64,000 bases of DNA. Origin: JAICJC01 sp963709425 (GTDB lineage: Bacteria > Actinomycetota > Thermoleophilia > Gaiellales > JAICJC01). The notes beneath the pieces were generated by a model. That model worked only from the letters and a program-made list of their open reading frames with translations, did no database searches and was not told the DNA's origin. The translations under genes and the position numbers were made by a program. The stretch is taken from assembly GCA_963709425.1 (NCBI GenBank), contig CAVPWG010000004.1, positions 186,001 to 250,000 on the forward strand, read 5' to 3'. This document shows positions 7,361 to 14,071 of this stretch, one piece after another (the stretch's first letter is position 1; the number at the start of each line of letters is the position of its first letter).

Positions 7361-8850
7361 CCGAGGCCGCGCTCGTCTGCGGGATCGATGTCGGGTCGCA
7401 GGGGTCGTGCCTGGCCGTGTTCGACGCCGGCGGCGAGCGGCTGGCGACGTCCTACCATCCGCACACCCTGTCGTATCCGCGGCCGGGGTGGGCCGAGCAG
7501 GATCCGCGCGACTGGCGGGCGGCCGTCGTCAACGGCTTCCGCGACCTGTCTGCCCGCGTCAACCTTCGCCGGGTGCGGGCGGTGTCGTTCGGCTCGCAGC
7601 TCGACGGGCTCGTGTGCGTCGACCGAAACGGGCAGCCGGCCGGGCCGGCGATCATCTGGATGGACCGGCGTGCCGACCCGCTGTGCCGCGCTGCCGAGGC
7701 GCGGATACCGCCCGAGGAGTGGTACGCCCGGTCGGGCTGCAACCTGGACGGCTCGCACGTGGCGGCCAAGATCGCCTGGGTGGCGCGCGAGCGGCCCGAC
7801 CAGGACGCACGCACCGACCGCTACCTCCTCCCCGGGGCGTACATGGTGCGGGTCGCATGCGACGCCGACGTGGTCGACCGCTCGAACGCCTCGTCCACGA
7901 TGGCGCTCGATCCCGACGCCGGGACGTGGGACGCCCGCCTGCTCGCGGCGTTCGAGATCGACCCGGCCCGGCTCCCGCCGGTCGTCGGTGCCGATGAGCC
8001 CGTGGGCGAGATCACCGCCGAGTTCTCCGCCGACACCGGCCTCCCGCCGTCGACGACCGTGGTGTGCGGCTGCGGCGACGAGATGGCCGCGACGCTCGGC
8101 GCCGGGCTGGCCGAGCCGGGAGCGATCTGCGACGTCCTCGGAACGGCCGAGCCGGTGTGCGCCGTGGCCGACCGCCCGCTGCGCGATCGCACCCAGATCG
8201 CCGAGTGCCACCCCCACGCCGCGCCGGGCCGCTGGCTGCTCGAGAGCCCCGGATGGGCGTCGGGCGCGTCGTATCGGTGGTTTCGCGACCAGCTCGGCGG
8301 CGGCCTCGACTACGAGGGCCTGAACGCGCTCGCCGCCGAGGCGCCGCCCGGTGCCGACGGACTCGTCTTCCTGCCGTGGATGGGCGGCGCGATGGCGCCC
8401 CGGTGGGAGGCGGACGCCCGCGGCGGCTGGTACGGCCTGACGCCGGCCCACGGCCGGGCCCACATGGCCCGCGCGATGCTGGAGGGATCGGCTCACGCGC
8501 TTCGCGACGTTGTCGAGGCGATCGCCGCCGCGGGGCTCGACTGCTCGCGCATCGTCTGCGTCGCAGGCGGCGCCCGCTCGCCGCTCATCCGCCAGATGCG
8601 GGCAGACGCGACGGGGCTGCCGGTCACCTGGTCGGAGGATGTCGAGACGACGGCCCGCGGCGCGGCGATGCTCGCAGCGGCGGGATCGGGGCTCCACCCG
8701 TCGACCTCGGCGGCTGCCGAGGCGATGGCGCGCGAGTCGTCCCAGGTGCACGAGCCCGACCCGGCCGGCGCCGAGGCGTGCGCCGAGGGCCACCGCCGCT
8801 ACCGCCTGATCTTCGACGCCCTGGCGGATCGGTTCGGCGAGCTGGCGTGA
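7357..8850 (+). CDS. FGGY-family carbohydrate kinase
   Basis: A 497-residue sugar kinase of the xylulokinase/ribulokinase/fuculokinase family. It has the first phosphate loop (GIDVGSQGSCLAVFD, residues 6-20), the WMDRRAD substrate motif, the second-domain GCGDEMAATLGAGL and the late adenosine loop VAGGARSPLIRQM. It overlaps the aldolase as ATGA, so the two are translationally coupled. The pair suggests that a ketose or ketose-like sugar is phosphorylated and then cleaved. The exact sugar cannot be read from sequence. L-fuculose or L-rhamnulose, which give lactaldehyde, or a pentulose, which gives glycolaldehyde, are candidates. Confidence 0.92.
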   Translation: MTEAALVCGIDVGSQGSCLAVFDAGGERLATSYHPHTLSYPRPGWAEQDPRDWRAAVVNGFRDLSARVNLRRVRAVSFGSQLDGLVCVDRNGQPAGPAIIWMDRRADPLCRAAEARIPPEEWYARSGCNLDGSHVAAKIAWVARERPDQDARTDRYLLPGAYMVRVACDADVVDRSNASSTMALDPDAGTWDARLLAAFEIDPARLPPVVGADEPVGEITAEFSADTGLPPSTTVVCGCGDEMAATLGAGLAEPGAICDVLGTAEPVCAVADRPLRDRTQIAECHPHAAPGRWLLESPGWASGASYRWFRDQLGGGLDYEGLNALAAEAPPGADGLVFLPWMGGAMAPRWEADARGGWYGLTPAHGRAHMARAMLEGSAHALRDVVEAIAAAGLDCSRIVCVAGGARSPLIRQMRADATGLPVTWSEDVETTARGAAMLAAAGSGLHPSTSAAAEAMARESSQVHEPDPAGAEACAEGHRRYRLIFDALADRFGELA

Positions 8851-9830
8851 GGGTCGTCCACCTGACGGCGTTCGGCGGGCCGGAGGTGCTTCAGCCCGCG
8901 ACCGTGCCCGACCCGGAGCCCGGCCCGGGCCAGGTGCGGGTCGACCTTGTCCGCTCGGCGCTCAACCACCGCGACGTGTGGATCCGCGAGGGCCGGCCGG
9001 GGCCGCTTCCGGCGATCCTCGGATCCGACGGCGCGGGCATCGTCTCCGCGGTCGGCGCCGACGTCGCGGGCCCGGCTGCCGGTGACGAGGTCGTGATCAA
9101 CCCGGCGCTCGACTGGGGCGACGGCGAGGAGGCTCCCGGGCCCGGCTTCCGCATCCTGGGCGTCCCCGACCAGGGCACCTACGCCGAGCGGATCGTGGTG
9201 TCGGCGGCACAGGTCAGGCCGCGCCCTGCCGGCTGGTCGTGGGAGGAGTGCGCCGCCCTTCCCCTGGCCGGGCTCACGGCCTGGCGAGCGCTCCGGCTGG
9301 CCGGCGCCGGGCCGGGTCGGCGGATCCTGGTGACGGGCGCAGGCGGCGGGGTCGCGACGTTCCTCGTCCAGATCGGGGCCGCCCTCGGCGCGACCATCCG
9401 CGCAACAACGGGGTCAGACCCCAAGATTGCGCGAGCGCTCGAGCTCGGCGCCGAGACGGCGGTCGACTACCACGACCCGCAGTGGCCGGAGCGGATCGGC
9501 GAGGTCGACGCCGCCATCGACAGCACCGGCGGCTCGGGCCTCGATGCTGTCATCGGGACGCTCGTCCGCGGCGGTGTCCTCGTCAGCTTCGGCGACACGG
9601 CCCGCGAGCCGGCGGCGGTCGATCTGGCCGAGGTCTTCCTCGAATGGCGCCGGATCCAGGGGACGACCATGGGGAGCCCGCGCGAGTTCGACGCCCTCCT
9701 GGCACACACCGCGGACGCCAATTGGCGCCCGGTCGTCGACTCGACGTTCCCGCTCGAGGACGCGGCCGAGGCCCACCGCCGGTTGGCCCATCCGGCGCGA
9801 ACCGGCAAGGTAGTCTTGGCCATCCGGTGA
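8847..9830 (+). CDS. Zinc-type MDR oxidoreductase (quinone-oxidoreductase-like)
   Basis: A 327-residue medium-chain reductase starting at GTG 8847, overlapping the kinase stop (GTGA). It has the N-terminal GroES-like domain (SALNHRDVWIREG, LGSDGAGIVSAVG) and the nucleotide motif VTGAGGGVATFLVQIGAALGA. The catalytic-site cysteine is replaced (NHRDVW) and no structural zinc cysteine cluster is present, as in quinone-reductase and YogA-type enzymes. Within the coding sequence, 9401-9430 closely matches the REP-like palindrome at 5228-5256 and encodes the RATTGSDPKIA stretch just after the cofactor fold. It may supply NAD(P)H turnover for the microcompartment. Confidence 0.88.
   Translation: MRVVHLTAFGGPEVLQPATVPDPEPGPGQVRVDLVRSALNHRDVWIREGRPGPLPAILGSDGAGIVSAVGADVAGPAAGDEVVINPALDWGDGEEAPGPGFRILGVPDQGTYAERIVVSAAQVRPRPAGWSWEECAALPLAGLTAWRALRLAGAGPGRRILVTGAGGGVATFLVQIGAALGATIRATTGSDPKIARALELGAETAVDYHDPQWPERIGEVDAAIDSTGGSGLDAVIGTLVRGGVLVSFGDTAREPAAVDLAEVFLEWRRIQGTTMGSPREFDALLAHTADANWRPVVDSTFPLEDAAEAHRRLAHPARTGKVVLAIR
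9401..9430. repeat. REP-like palindrome inside a coding sequence
   Basis: GGGGTCAGACCCC at 9410-9422 is a 13-base palindrome. Its reverse complement, with flanks, aligns with 5228-5256 over about 30 bases with four differences, including the outer GCAA...TTGC arms. It is in frame and encodes a stretch that fits the family consensus (T-G-S-D-x-K-I), so the gene is not broken. Confidence 0.65.
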
Positions 9831-11617
9831 AGCACTTCGTCACGGCCGACGAGATCCGCCAGCTAGCAGCCTCAGGAGAGCGGGAGCTGATGCTGCGCGA
9901 GCACACGGTGTTGACCGACGCCGCTGTCGACGCCGTGCGGCTGCACGGCATCCGGATCGTCGAGGGCTCGACGTATTCCACCTCCGAGCCGCGGCCCGAG
10001 GCCGTCCCCGCGCCGCCCCAGGCGGGCGGCCTCCCCGCCCCCGCGCTCGCCGGCCTGGTGCGCGAGCGCCCATCCGTCACGAGACCGTCACCGCCTCGTG
10101 ACGCCGAAAGTTCAGGGACTGTCCCCGTCACGGGACCGCCCGATCCGAGCCGGCTTCACACCCGGCTACTGATCGGCGGCGAGTGGGTCGAGGCGGCCGG
10201 CGGCGCGACCGTGCCGACCGTCGACCCGGCCACGAACCGCACGATCGCCGACGTCTCGGCCGCGCAGGCGGAGGACGTGCACCGCGCTGTGCGGGCCGCG
10301 CGGGCGGCCTTCCCGGCATGGCGCGACCTCGACCCCGACAAGCGCGCCCGCCTCATGCTGCGCCTGGCCGAGCTGATCGAGACCGAGCGCGACTACCTCG
10401 CCCAGGTCGAGAGCCACGATGTCGGAAAGCCGATCCGCGAGGCTGCGCTGGTCGATCTCCCGGCGTGCTGGGACCCGTGGCGCTTCTTCGCCGGCGCCGT
10501 CCGGACGGTGGCCGGCCGCGTCCTCGCCCTCCCGCACACGTCGCTCGACTACGTCCGCCGCGAGCCGACCGGCGTCGTCGGGATGATCATCCCGTGGAAC
10601 TTCCCGCTCCACATCGCCTGCCGCAAGGGCTCGGCGGCGCTGGCCGCCGGAAACACGGTCGTCCTGAAGGCGCCGGAGCTGGCTCCGCTCACGAGCCTCG
10701 AGCTCGGCCGCCTGGCGCTCGAGGCCGGCATCCCGCCGGGCGTCTTCAACGTCGTCCCCGGGCTCGGCGAGGTGGCCGGGGCCGCGCTCGTCGAGCACCC
10801 CGACGTGAACAAGATCGCCTTCACCGGCTCGACCACGACCGGCCGCGCCGTGATGCGCGGCGGAGCCGCGACGATCAAGCGCGTCTCGCTCGAGCTGGGC
10901 GGGAAGTCGCCGTCGATCGTGTTCTCGGACGCCGACCTCGACCGGGCCGTGATCGGCTCGGTCTTCGGGATCTACCTGGCGCAGGGGGAGGTGTGCTCGG
11001 CAGGGTCGCGGGTCCTGGTGGAGCGGCCCGTCCACGACGAGTTCGTGGCCCGGTTCGCCGAGCGGGCCCGCCGCATCCGGGTCGGCCTGCCGCACAGATG
11101 GGAGACGCAGCTCGGCGCACTGATCAACCGGCGCCAGTGCGAGCGCGTCTACGAGTACGTCGACATCGGCACCTCCGAGGGAGCCACGGTCGTCACCGGC
11201 GGCGCCCGCCCCGACGACCCCGAGCTTGCGGAGGGCAACTTCATCCAGCCGACGGTCTTCGCCGGCGTGCGGAACGACATGCGGATCGCGCAGGAGGAGA
11301 TCTTCGGCCCGGTCGTCGTCATCATCCCGTTCGACGGCGAGGAGGAGGCGATCCGGCTCGCCAACGACGTCCGCTACGGCCTCGCGGCCGGCATCTGGAC
11401 GGGCGACGGCGCCCGCGCCCACCGCGTCGCGCACGCGCTCGACGCCGGCTCGATCTGGGTGAACCACTACGGCGTGTATCCGTCGGAGGCCCCGTTCGGC
11501 GGCTACAAGGAGAGCGGCACCGGCCACGACCTCGGGTTGGAGTCGCTCGACGAGTACACCGAGGTGAAGAACGTGCACGTGAACATAGGCACCGAGACCT
11601 TCGACTGGTATGCATAG
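9827..11617 (+). CDS. Aldehyde dehydrogenase with N-terminal BMC-type domain
   Basis: A 596-residue protein starting at GTG 9827 (GTGA overlap). Residues 1-47 form a small extra domain (FVTADEIRQLAASGERELML, then TVLTDAAVDAVRLHGIRIVEG) like the short domain on many microcompartment enzymes. Residues 48-110 are a Pro/Ala-rich linker that contains a REP-like repeat. Residues 111-596 are a complete aldehyde dehydrogenase with PWNFP (N258), ELGGK (E356), GEVCS (C390) and EEIFGPV. The general base E356 and the GxxC context mark a hydrolytic, acid-forming enzyme, not a CoA-acylating PduP/EutE type. It probably acts inside the shell on the aldehyde from the aldolase step. Confidence 0.92.
   Translation: MKHFVTADEIRQLAASGERELMLREHTVLTDAAVDAVRLHGIRIVEGSTYSTSEPRPEAVPAPPQAGGLPAPALAGLVRERPSVTRPSPPRDAESSGTVPVTGPPDPSRLHTRLLIGGEWVEAAGGATVPTVDPATNRTIADVSAAQAEDVHRAVRAARAAFPAWRDLDPDKRARLMLRLAELIETERDYLAQVESHDVGKPIREAALVDLPACWDPWRFFAGAVRTVAGRVLALPHTSLDYVRREPTGVVGMIIPWNFPLHIACRKGSAALAAGNTVVLKAPELAPLTSLELGRLALEAGIPPGVFNVVPGLGEVAGAALVEHPDVNKIAFTGSTTTGRAVMRGGAATIKRVSLELGGKSPSIVFSDADLDRAVIGSVFGIYLAQGEVCSAGSRVLVERPVHDEFVARFAERARRIRVGLPHRWETQLGALINRRQCERVYEYVDIGTSEGATVVTGGARPDDPELAEGNFIQPTVFAGVRNDMRIAQEEIFGPVVVIIPFDGEEEAIRLANDVRYGLAAGIWTGDGARAHRVAHALDAGSIWVNHYGVYPSEAPFGGYKESGTGHDLGLESLDEYTEVKNVHVNIGTETFDWYA
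10075..10132. repeat. Nested inverted repeats with GGGACTGTCCC core in ALDH linker
   Basis: CGTCACGAG (10075-10083) pairs with CTCGTGACG (10095-10103). The second arm also pairs with CGTCACG at 10126-10132, enclosing the palindrome GGGACTGTCCC at 10115-10125. The whole unit is in frame and encodes residues 83-102 of the aldehyde dehydrogenase linker. The core is another common REP-like repeat class. Such elements settle in permissive protein segments, and this linker is one. Confidence 0.65.
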
Positions 11618-11640
11618 CCCGACCCCTGAGGAGGAGTGAC

Positions 11641-11928
11641 ATGGACGGAGCATTGGGCCTCATCGAGACCCGCGGCCTCGTGGCCGCGATCGAGGCCGCC
11701 GACGTGATGGTGAAGGCGGCGAATGTGGAGATCGTCGGCCGCGAGTCGGTCGGCGGCGGATACGTCACGGTCGCCATCACCGGCGACGTCGGCGCGGTCA
11801 AGGCGGCCATCGACGCCGGCGCGACCGCGGCCAAGAAGACCGGCGAGCTCGTGTCGGCGCACCTCATCCCGCGGCCGCACGCCGACGTGGCCAGCGTGCT
11901 TCCGATGGCGGCGCGGCAAGAGGCATAG
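11641..11928 (+). CDS. BMC-domain hexameric shell protein (BMC-H)
   Basis: A 95-residue single BMC domain of the PduA/EutM/CcmK type. It starts MDGALGLIETRGLVAAIEAAD, then KAANVEIVGRESVGGGYVTV with the pore loop VGGGY, and GDVGAVKAAIDAGA. It ends with a short tail after LIPRPH. Hexamers of this protein tile the facets of a protein-shelled metabolic compartment. The ATG has GGAGGAGTGAC directly upstream and lies 23 bases after the aldehyde dehydrogenase stop. It is the only BMC-H gene seen in the operon. Confidence 0.97.
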   Translation: MDGALGLIETRGLVAAIEAADVMVKAANVEIVGRESVGGGYVTVAITGDVGAVKAAIDAGATAAKKTGELVSAHLIPRPHADVASVLPMAARQEA

Positions 11929-12309
11929 TTGGCAGCGATCCGGTTCATCTGCGAGGGCGAGGTGATCGAGGCCGACCTGCTCGAGGACGATGCCCCGCGC
12001 ATCTGCGGGTACATCCGCTCGATCCTCCCCCTCGACTCGACGATGGTGCACGCCAAGTTCGCGGGCGAGGAGACGATCGTGATGGTGCCCTTCTTCGCCG
12101 AGCAGGAGAACGGCAAGACCGACGTCGTCGCCGGCGACATCGGCTACTACCCGGGCCGCCAGACGCTGTGCCTCTTCTACGGGGAGACGCAGCCGTTCGG
12201 CGAGGTGTCCTACGTCGCCCGCGTGCGCTCCAACCTGGAGGGGCTTGCCCGCTGCGGCAGGCGCCTGCTCGAGACGGGCCACCTGCCGGTGCGCCTGGAG
12301 CGCACGTAG
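11929..12309 (+). CDS. DUF3830-like (cyclophilin-fold) protein
   Basis: A 126-residue protein starting at TTG 11929, directly after the BMC-H stop. The all-beta pattern with IRSILPLDSTMVHAKFAGEETIVMVPFF, GDIGYYPGRQTLCLFYG and a C-terminal FGEVSYVARV resembles the DUF3830 family, which has a cyclophilin-like barrel; I make this assignment from memory. Its place between two shell genes suggests a substrate-binding or accessory protein of the compartment. No catalytic motif is recognised. Zero spacing on both sides indicates tight translational coupling. Confidence 0.75.
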   Translation: MAAIRFICEGEVIEADLLEDDAPRICGYIRSILPLDSTMVHAKFAGEETIVMVPFFAEQENGKTDVVAGDIGYYPGRQTLCLFYGETQPFGEVSYVARVRSNLEGLARCGRRLLETGHLPVRLERT

Positions 12310-12789
12310 GTGTCGCCGTACGTCTCCGCATCGACGCTCGTCGAGGAGCTGCGCGAGTTCACGACCGAGCGGTGGCTCGGTGAGCCGCCCGACGTGACGA
12401 GGCTGCGGGAGTTCACCCTGCCCCCGATGGGCAACCTGCCCTGCGTGCTCTACTGCAACTTCGACCTCTTCTGGGCGGGCGAGCAGCTCCAGGTGTGCAG
12501 GCAGGCGGCGCTCGACGGCGACATGCGCCTGCCGGAGCTGTGCGAGGTCTCGGCGCTCCTGCTCGAGCGGATCGCCGCCCGCACGGCCAAGTGGGAGATG
12601 CACGAGACGGTGGCCCTGATGCGCCGGGCCGCCGAGATCCTGCGCGACTGGAGACCCGATACGACACGGGAGTTCGCCGTCGTGATCGAGCACCTGATGA
12701 TGGCCGTCGACCGCGTGCAGGCGGCGGTGGACGCGATCGTGCCCTGGAACCAGCTCGACCGGGCCGTCGAGCTGCGCGGGCACACATGA
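12310..12789 (+). CDS. Uncharacterised BMC-operon protein
   Basis: A 159-residue helical protein I cannot assign, starting at GTG 12310 immediately after the previous stop. It has an N-terminal helix (STLVEELREFTTERW), a central segment with several cysteines and aromatics (NLPCVLYCNFDLFWAGEQLQVC), and two long amphipathic helices. The Cys/Trp-rich centre could bind a cofactor or metal, but no known motif is met. Placement inside the shell-gene block, translationally coupled on the left and 10 bases before BMC-P, makes it a component or assembly factor of this microcompartment by inference. Confidence 0.7.
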   Translation: MSPYVSASTLVEELREFTTERWLGEPPDVTRLREFTLPPMGNLPCVLYCNFDLFWAGEQLQVCRQAALDGDMRLPELCEVSALLLERIAARTAKWEMHETVALMRRAAEILRDWRPDTTREFAVVIEHLMMAVDRVQAAVDAIVPWNQLDRAVELRGHT

Positions 12790-12799
12790 GGAGGACGCG

Positions 12800-13048
12800 A
12801 TGCAGCTCTGCCGCGTGACCGGGAACGCCGTCGCCACCGTCAAGGCGCCGGCGCTGCGCGACTTCAAGCTCCTGCGGGTGAAGGCCGAGGGGAAGGGCGG
12901 CGTCGAGTTCGTCGCGGTCGACACGCTCGGCGCCGGCGAGGGCGACCTCGTGCTCGTCGCCCTGGGGACGGCCGCCCGCGAGCTCGAGGCGACATCGGGC
13001 GCCCCGACGGACGCCACCGTCGTCGCGATCCTGGACCCGCGACAGTAG
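12800..13048 (+). CDS. BMC vertex pentamer protein (EutN/CcmL family, BMC-P)
   Basis: An 82-residue EutN/CcmL/CsoS4 protein. It begins MQLCRVTGNAVATVKAPALR and continues with the strand pattern FKLLRVKAEG...FVAVDTLGAGEGDLVLVALGTAAREL and the C-terminal TDATVVAILD that closes the beta barrel. Pentamers cap the twelve vertices of microcompartment shells. ATG 12800 has GAGGA about seven bases upstream. Its presence with BMC-H and BMC-T completes the minimal shell set, so a closed compartment can be formed from this operon alone. Confidence 0.96.
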   Translation: MQLCRVTGNAVATVKAPALRDFKLLRVKAEGKGGVEFVAVDTLGAGEGDLVLVALGTAARELEATSGAPTDATVVAILDPRQ

Positions 13049-13049
13049 C

Positions 13050-13655
13050 GTGACCGCCGAGCTGCGCGCCTGGGTCGAGATCGACTCGATGCAGCCGCAG
13101 TGGGCCGCGTACGTCGCCCAGACCTGTCAGGGCGACCCGCCCCACGCCGGCATGGCGCAGCTCTACGTCGAGGTCGCGCCCGCAAGCCGGGTGTTCGCGC
13201 TCGTGAACGCGGCGGTGAAACACGCCCGCGTGCGCTCGGCGCTCCAGGTCGTGGAGCGCCAGTACGGGACGCTCGAGCTGCACGGCTCCGACCCGTCGGT
13301 CGTCCGCCAGGCCGGCGCGGCGGTGCTCGAGCTGCTCGGGGCCACGCCCACCGACCGCGAGCCGCCCCAGGTCGTCTCGCACGAGATCGTGACGCGCGTC
13401 GACCCCAACCAGGCCCAGCTCGTGAATCGGATGCGGGTCGCGAACCTGCTGCTCGAGGACGACACGATGTTCCTGCTCGAGGTCGGGCCCGCCGCCTACG
13501 CGGCCGCAGCCGCCAACGCAGCCGAGAAGCAGGCTCCCGTGAAGCTCGTGTACGCCGCCATGCTCGGCGCGACCGGCCGCCTGATCATGGCGCACCGCTC
13601 ACCGGAGGTCGTGAACGAGGCTCACCTGGCGGCGCTGGCGGCCGTCGAAGCCTGA
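13050..13655 (+). CDS. Tandem BMC-domain trimer shell protein (BMC-T)
   Basis: A 201-residue protein with two BMC domains in tandem (about residues 5-92 and 100-201). The first contains MQPQ...VEVAPASRVFALVNAAVKHARV and VVERQYGTLELHG. The second contains FLLEVGPAAYAAAAANAAEK and GATGRLIMAH. The pattern is close to my recollection of the trimeric shell protein of the Rhodococcus/Mycobacterium RMM (AAUM) compartments. Trimers of this type form larger central pores. It starts at GTG 13050, one base after the BMC-P stop, and ends inside the stem of a terminator at 13655-13680, so it is the last gene of the operon. Confidence 0.92.
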   Translation: MTAELRAWVEIDSMQPQWAAYVAQTCQGDPPHAGMAQLYVEVAPASRVFALVNAAVKHARVRSALQVVERQYGTLELHGSDPSVVRQAGAAVLELLGATPTDREPPQVVSHEIVTRVDPNQAQLVNRMRVANLLLEDDTMFLLEVGPAAYAAAAANAAEKQAPVKLVYAAMLGATGRLIMAHRSPEVVNEAHLAALAAVEA

Positions 13656-13680
13656 ACCGGGCGACTGGCGCCGCGGTTTT
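13655..13680 (+). terminator. Intrinsic terminator of the BMC operon
   Basis: The stem AACCG-GGCG pairs with CGCC-g-CGGTT around the loop ACTGG, with one bulged G, and is followed by TTTT. It begins at the last base of the BMC-T stop codon and overlaps the stop codon of the convergent RidA gene, so it may serve both directions. Confidence 0.75.
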
Positions 13681-14071
13681 ATGCCGGAGCGGCAGCGACC
13701 GCCTCGATCTCGACCAGCTGGTCGGTGTAGCCGAGGACCGCGACCCCGAGGAGCGTGCTCGGCGGGCGGGCGGGGGCGAAGGCGGCGGCGATCACGTCCC
13801 ACGCCCGGACGAGGTCGCTCCGCTCGGAGGAGGCGACGTAGACGGTCGTCTTCAGGACGTCCCCGGGTGCGGCGCCGGCCGCCGACAGCGCGGCGAACAG
13901 GTTCTCGACCGCCTTTCGGGCCTGAGCCTCGATGCCACCCGGGACGACCACCCCGTCCTCGTCGATCGGGCAGGCGCCGGCGGCGAACACCATCCGGCCG
14001 GGCTCGGCGAGCGCGGCGTAGTGATACGGCGCGCCCGCGAATAGCCCGGGCGGGTTCACGTGCTCGATCAT
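13679..14071 (-). CDS. RidA/YjgF family enamine/imine deaminase
   Basis: A 130-residue RidA-family protein. It has the family core GRMVFAAGACPIDEDG, QARKAVENLFAALSAAGA, VLKTTVYVASS and the C-terminal FAPARPPSTLLGVAVLGY...VEIEAVA, with the conserved Arg before PPST and the Glu of VEIEA. RidA proteins hydrolyse reactive enamines released by PLP enzymes; some relatives act in specific catabolic routes. It starts immediately after the nitroreductase-like stop, so the two genes form a pair transcribed toward the BMC operon. Confidence 0.9.
   Translation of the reverse strand: MIEHVNPPGLFAGAPYHYAALAEPGRMVFAAGACPIDEDGVVVPGGIEAQARKAVENLFAALSAAGAAPGDVLKTTVYVASSERSDLVRAWDVIAAAFAPARPPSTLLGVAVLGYTDQLVEIEAVAAAPA

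Noticed and set aside
9239..9826. Upstream extension of the aldehyde dehydrogenase frame
   Set aside because: The frame is open but overlaps the MDR gene and is Arg/Pro-rich shadow sequence; GTG 9827 with GTGA overlap is the natural start.
9827..11617. CoA-acylating aldehyde dehydrogenase (PduP/EutE)
   Set aside because: The general-base Glu356 and the GEVCS catalytic Cys context are those of hydrolytic enzymes; the acylating family lacks that Glu.
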